Source of the DNA: Bacteroidales bacterium UBA2295
Lineage (GTDB): Bacteria; Bacteroidota; Bacteroidia; Bacteroidales; Tenuifilaceae
Assembly: GCA_002345825.1 (NCBI GenBank)
Contig: DDWD01000131.1
Coordinates: forward strand, 6,433-14,674
Direction: 5' to 3'
Length of the DNA: 8,242 bases
Position numbers and translations under genes: made by a program
Part shown: one piece after another, positions 6,782 to 8,242 of the stretch
How positions within the stretch are numbered: the stretch's first letter is position 1
Layout of the letters: every line of letters starts with the position of its first letter
Notes under the pieces: model-generated
What the model was told of the DNA's origin: nothing
Seen by the model: the letters and a program-made list of their open reading frames with translations, nothing else
Databases searched by the model: none

Positions 6782-6801
6782 CCACGGGCTTAAGCCCGTG
6801 G
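6782..6801. repeat. Perfect 20-bp palindrome, copy 2
   Basis: This is an exact second copy of CCACGGGCTTAAGCCCGTGG, 105 bp from the first copy centre to centre. Because each copy is self-complementary, the two can fold separately or pair with each other, enclosing the two short hairpins. Confidence 0.85.
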
Positions 6802-6829
6802 CTATTAGCAAAATGTTTTGTAGGAATAG

Positions 6830-6849
6830 AACTTAAACAGTTTCTAAAA
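6830..6849 (-). repeat. Right terminal inverted repeat
   Basis: AACTTAAACAGTTTCTAAAA is the inverted partner of 6631-6650, matching at 19 of 20 positions. The match stops at the outer boundary, where the flanks (CTTTG on the left, ATTAT on the right) are unrelated. Confidence 0.75.
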
Positions 6850-6934
6850 ATTATTTTGAATTTTTCCCAAACAAACTCACATATTATCAGTAAGTTAGTT
6901 TTGGGTAGCCTCGATTTGATACAGGCAAGCCGGC

Positions 6935-8230
6935 TTATAATTTGCTAAGCACCTCAGCCACAATATATCCAAGGTAGTTTCCCACGGCGTACCCAATAAT
7001 TCCGATGGTTATGCCCGAAACAATAATGTGGCGATTTTTGAGAGCACCTGCAACCACTGGAACAAAGGGTGGCGAGCAGATAAATGCAACCGATGTAATC
7101 ATTGTAGTATCGGCATCTACCTTAAAAAGCTTTGCTAATATCACCTGAAGGAATAGCGATCCAAAGACAGCAAGACTGATATAGCCAAATAGCCCCGGAG
7201 TTAATCCTGCAAAATTTCTGATATCGGCCATTGAGGCCACAACCAAGCTGAAGATTAGTATCAAGTACATCCCCGACTCAAACGTTTTGTCGATACGGTT
7301 TACAGATGGGATTAACGATGCTAGAATGCTAAGGGTTGTAACGGTTAGAATAACCACAACCATAACCCTGCTTTTGGGAACCAGCAAGCTAAGTGCCCCG
7401 CCAACAGCAAAAATGGCAATAGCTATTCCGAACGCTTTTAGCAATGGAACCAATTTTTCCCTTTTTAAAATCCCCCAGAACGGGTCGTCGCCGAAGTGTT
7501 TATCTCCAAAATCTTCATTGGTTGATATTGGGAACTTTGGAAGAAATTTATGGAACATGCGCTGTCCAACAGTCATTAAAAAAGCGAGGTACAAAACCCC
7601 CACCACCAAATCGTAGGTGTGGGTGAGGATATAGGTGTTGGCATCAACCTCCAGCATCATTTTAAGCGAGGCCAAATTGGGCGTTCCGCCAGTATATACT
7701 CCAATGAGAAGCCCTGCAACTTTCCATAAATCCTTGGTGCCCTCAAGTTTGAAGATAAAAAAACCAATTACTACTACCAGCACCACAGACATAAAACCAA
7801 TTAAAACAGAGGTTACTGTTTTACCAGCCAAATTTTTCCACTGGCTAATATTGGCCGAGAAGAGTAATAACGGAATGGCCAGCAGGATGGTTACGCTCAT
7901 GAGCATATCGCGCAGGCTGTAAATTTTGAAAGCTAGCACATCGGTGGCCCCAACCTCACCGCTAGCATGCATTGCTTCAATTTGCTTAGCAGTTGTTTCT
8001 GGGTTGGTAAGCAAAAAATCGTTGAGCATTGGGCTGAAACTAGGAAGTAACCCAATATTGCCAATAAGCAGCCCCACCAGATATGCAACAATAACTGCCC
8101 CCAACTTATTTACAAACTTATAACGATGACAGAGATGCAGTATGAGTAGTGGAGTAAACACATAAAAAATTACAAGACCAATGATGATCATAACCAATGA
8201 TTTTGCTGCTAATGTATGAAAAGTTTCCAA
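6935..8230 (-). CDS. DUF819 family polytopic membrane protein (possible transporter)
   Basis: The product is at least 431 residues with about 11-12 predicted membrane helices, for example at about 12-34, 42-61, 107-125, 137-160, 203-222, 264-285, 287-306, 345-366 and 402-427. It matches DUF819, an uncharacterised inner-membrane family (B. subtilis YjcL type) thought to be transporter-like. Two polar, proline-containing motifs fall in equivalent places in the two halves: GGTPNLASL at 181-189 and CSPPFVPVVAGALKN at 385-399. This suggests an inverted-repeat transporter fold with broken helices at the substrate site. The C-terminus ends in the characteristic IGYAVGNYLGYIVAEVL. The 5' end is uncertain: the codon at 8228-8230 is TTG, and the frame stays open to the window edge, so the true start may lie just outside. 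The next internal ATG, at residue 14, would cut into the first helix. The gene converges on the sensor gene, and its promoter is outside the window. The substrate is unknown. Confidence 0.85.
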   Translation of the reverse strand: METFHTLAAKSLVMIIIGLVIFYVFTPLLILHLCHRYKFVNKLGAVIVAYLVGLLIGNIGLLPSFSPMLNDFLLTNPETTAKQIEAMHASGEVGATDVLAFKIYSLRDMLMSVTILLAIPLLLFSANISQWKNLAGKTVTSVLIGFMSVVLVVVIGFFIFKLEGTKDLWKVAGLLIGVYTGGTPNLASLKMMLEVDANTYILTHTYDLVVGVLYLAFLMTVGQRMFHKFLPKFPISTNEDFGDKHFGDDPFWGILKREKLVPLLKAFGIAIAIFAVGGALSLLVPKSRVMVVVILTVTTLSILASLIPSVNRIDKTFESGMYLILIFSLVVASMADIRNFAGLTPGLFGYISLAVFGSLFLQVILAKLFKVDADTTMITSVAFICSPPFVPVVAGALKNRHIIVSGITIGIIGYAVGNYLGYIVAEVLSKL

Positions 8231-8242
8231 AAAGGGAAAGCA

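Larger units (their letters stand above)
6631..6849. mobile_element. MITE-like / REP-like non-coding element with terminal inverted repeats
   Basis: The 219-bp element lies in the convergent gap between the sensor and DUF819 genes. Its ends are near-perfect 20-bp inverted repeats: 6631-6650 reads TTTTAGGAACTGTTTAAGTT, and 6830-6849 is its reverse complement with one mismatch. Four hairpin units inside share a GGCTnnAGCC core. The layout is almost mirror-symmetric: 26 nt separate the left terminus from the first palindrome and 28 nt separate the last palindrome from the right terminus. It encodes no transposase. A TA dinucleotide occurs in each repeat (6634-6635 and 6845-6846), compatible with TA-target insertion, but I see no clear longer target duplication. 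It could be a MITE mobilised by a transposase elsewhere, or a REP/BIME-type cassette moved by an IS200-like RAYT enzyme. Convergent-gene termination may be a secondary role. Confidence 0.6.

Noticed and set aside
6857..6899. Imperfect inverted repeat (CCCAAAC...GTTTTGGG) before the DUF819 stop, considered as a terminator.
   Set aside because: The arms need a bulge and enclose a long AT-rich loop, and on the DUF819 coding strand the hairpin is followed by As, not Ts.
6706..6948. An 80-codon open frame on the + strand running through the hairpin array.
   Set aside because: Much of it reads through the repeat array and element end, it has no domain-like composition, and it runs into the opposite-strand DUF819 stop region. 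It is a by-product of the repeat.

Overview
The window looks like chromosomal DNA from a Bacteroidota bacterium, probably a free-living or environmental Bacteroidales/Marinilabiliales-type lineage. Four things suggest this: a DUF3822 gene, a family I know only from this phylum, next to rsmD; AT-rich intergenic DNA with little or no Shine-Dalgarno signal; a promoter-like match to the Bacteroidota TTG-N19-TAnnTTTG pattern; and a sensor with the Cache/HAMP/GAF/PAS layout and EEMRQNMEELQATQEEM-type coiled coil common in this phylum. The assignment rests on recognition, not on a search.

Layout. Positions 1-209 are non-coding or only marginally coding. They carry an 11-bp-stem hairpin and a good promoter match pointing out of the left edge. 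Positions 210-2196 form a tight leftward operon: a small membrane-anchored, pseudopilin-like protein, then a DUF3822 protein, then RsmD, the 16S rRNA guanine-N2 methyltransferase. A stand-alone RecD-like superfamily 1 helicase (2287-3714) diverges from it across a 90-bp intergenic region. A 909-residue membrane sensor (3849-6578) follows on the + strand. It has Cache, HAMP, GAF, coiled-coil and two PAS domains but no recognisable kinase, cyclase or chemotaxis output domain. A DUF819-family polytopic membrane protein runs leftward from the right edge (6935-8230 or beyond) and converges on the sensor gene.

The 356-bp convergent gap (6579-6934) holds the most unusual structure. It is a compact 219-bp element with 20-bp terminal inverted repeats (19/20 matching). 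Inside are four hairpins sharing a GGCTnnAGCC core at 32-37-bp spacing, the outer two being identical 20-bp perfect palindromes. It looks like a non-autonomous MITE-like or REP/BIME-like element and contains no gene of its own.

The genes do not form one pathway. The leftward operon combines ribosome maturation (RsmD) with two phylum-specific proteins of unknown role. The helicase is a DNA repair/recombination gene. The sensor and the DUF819 protein appear to be independent transcription units. I found no defence system, CRISPR array, tRNA, rRNA or complete transposase gene.
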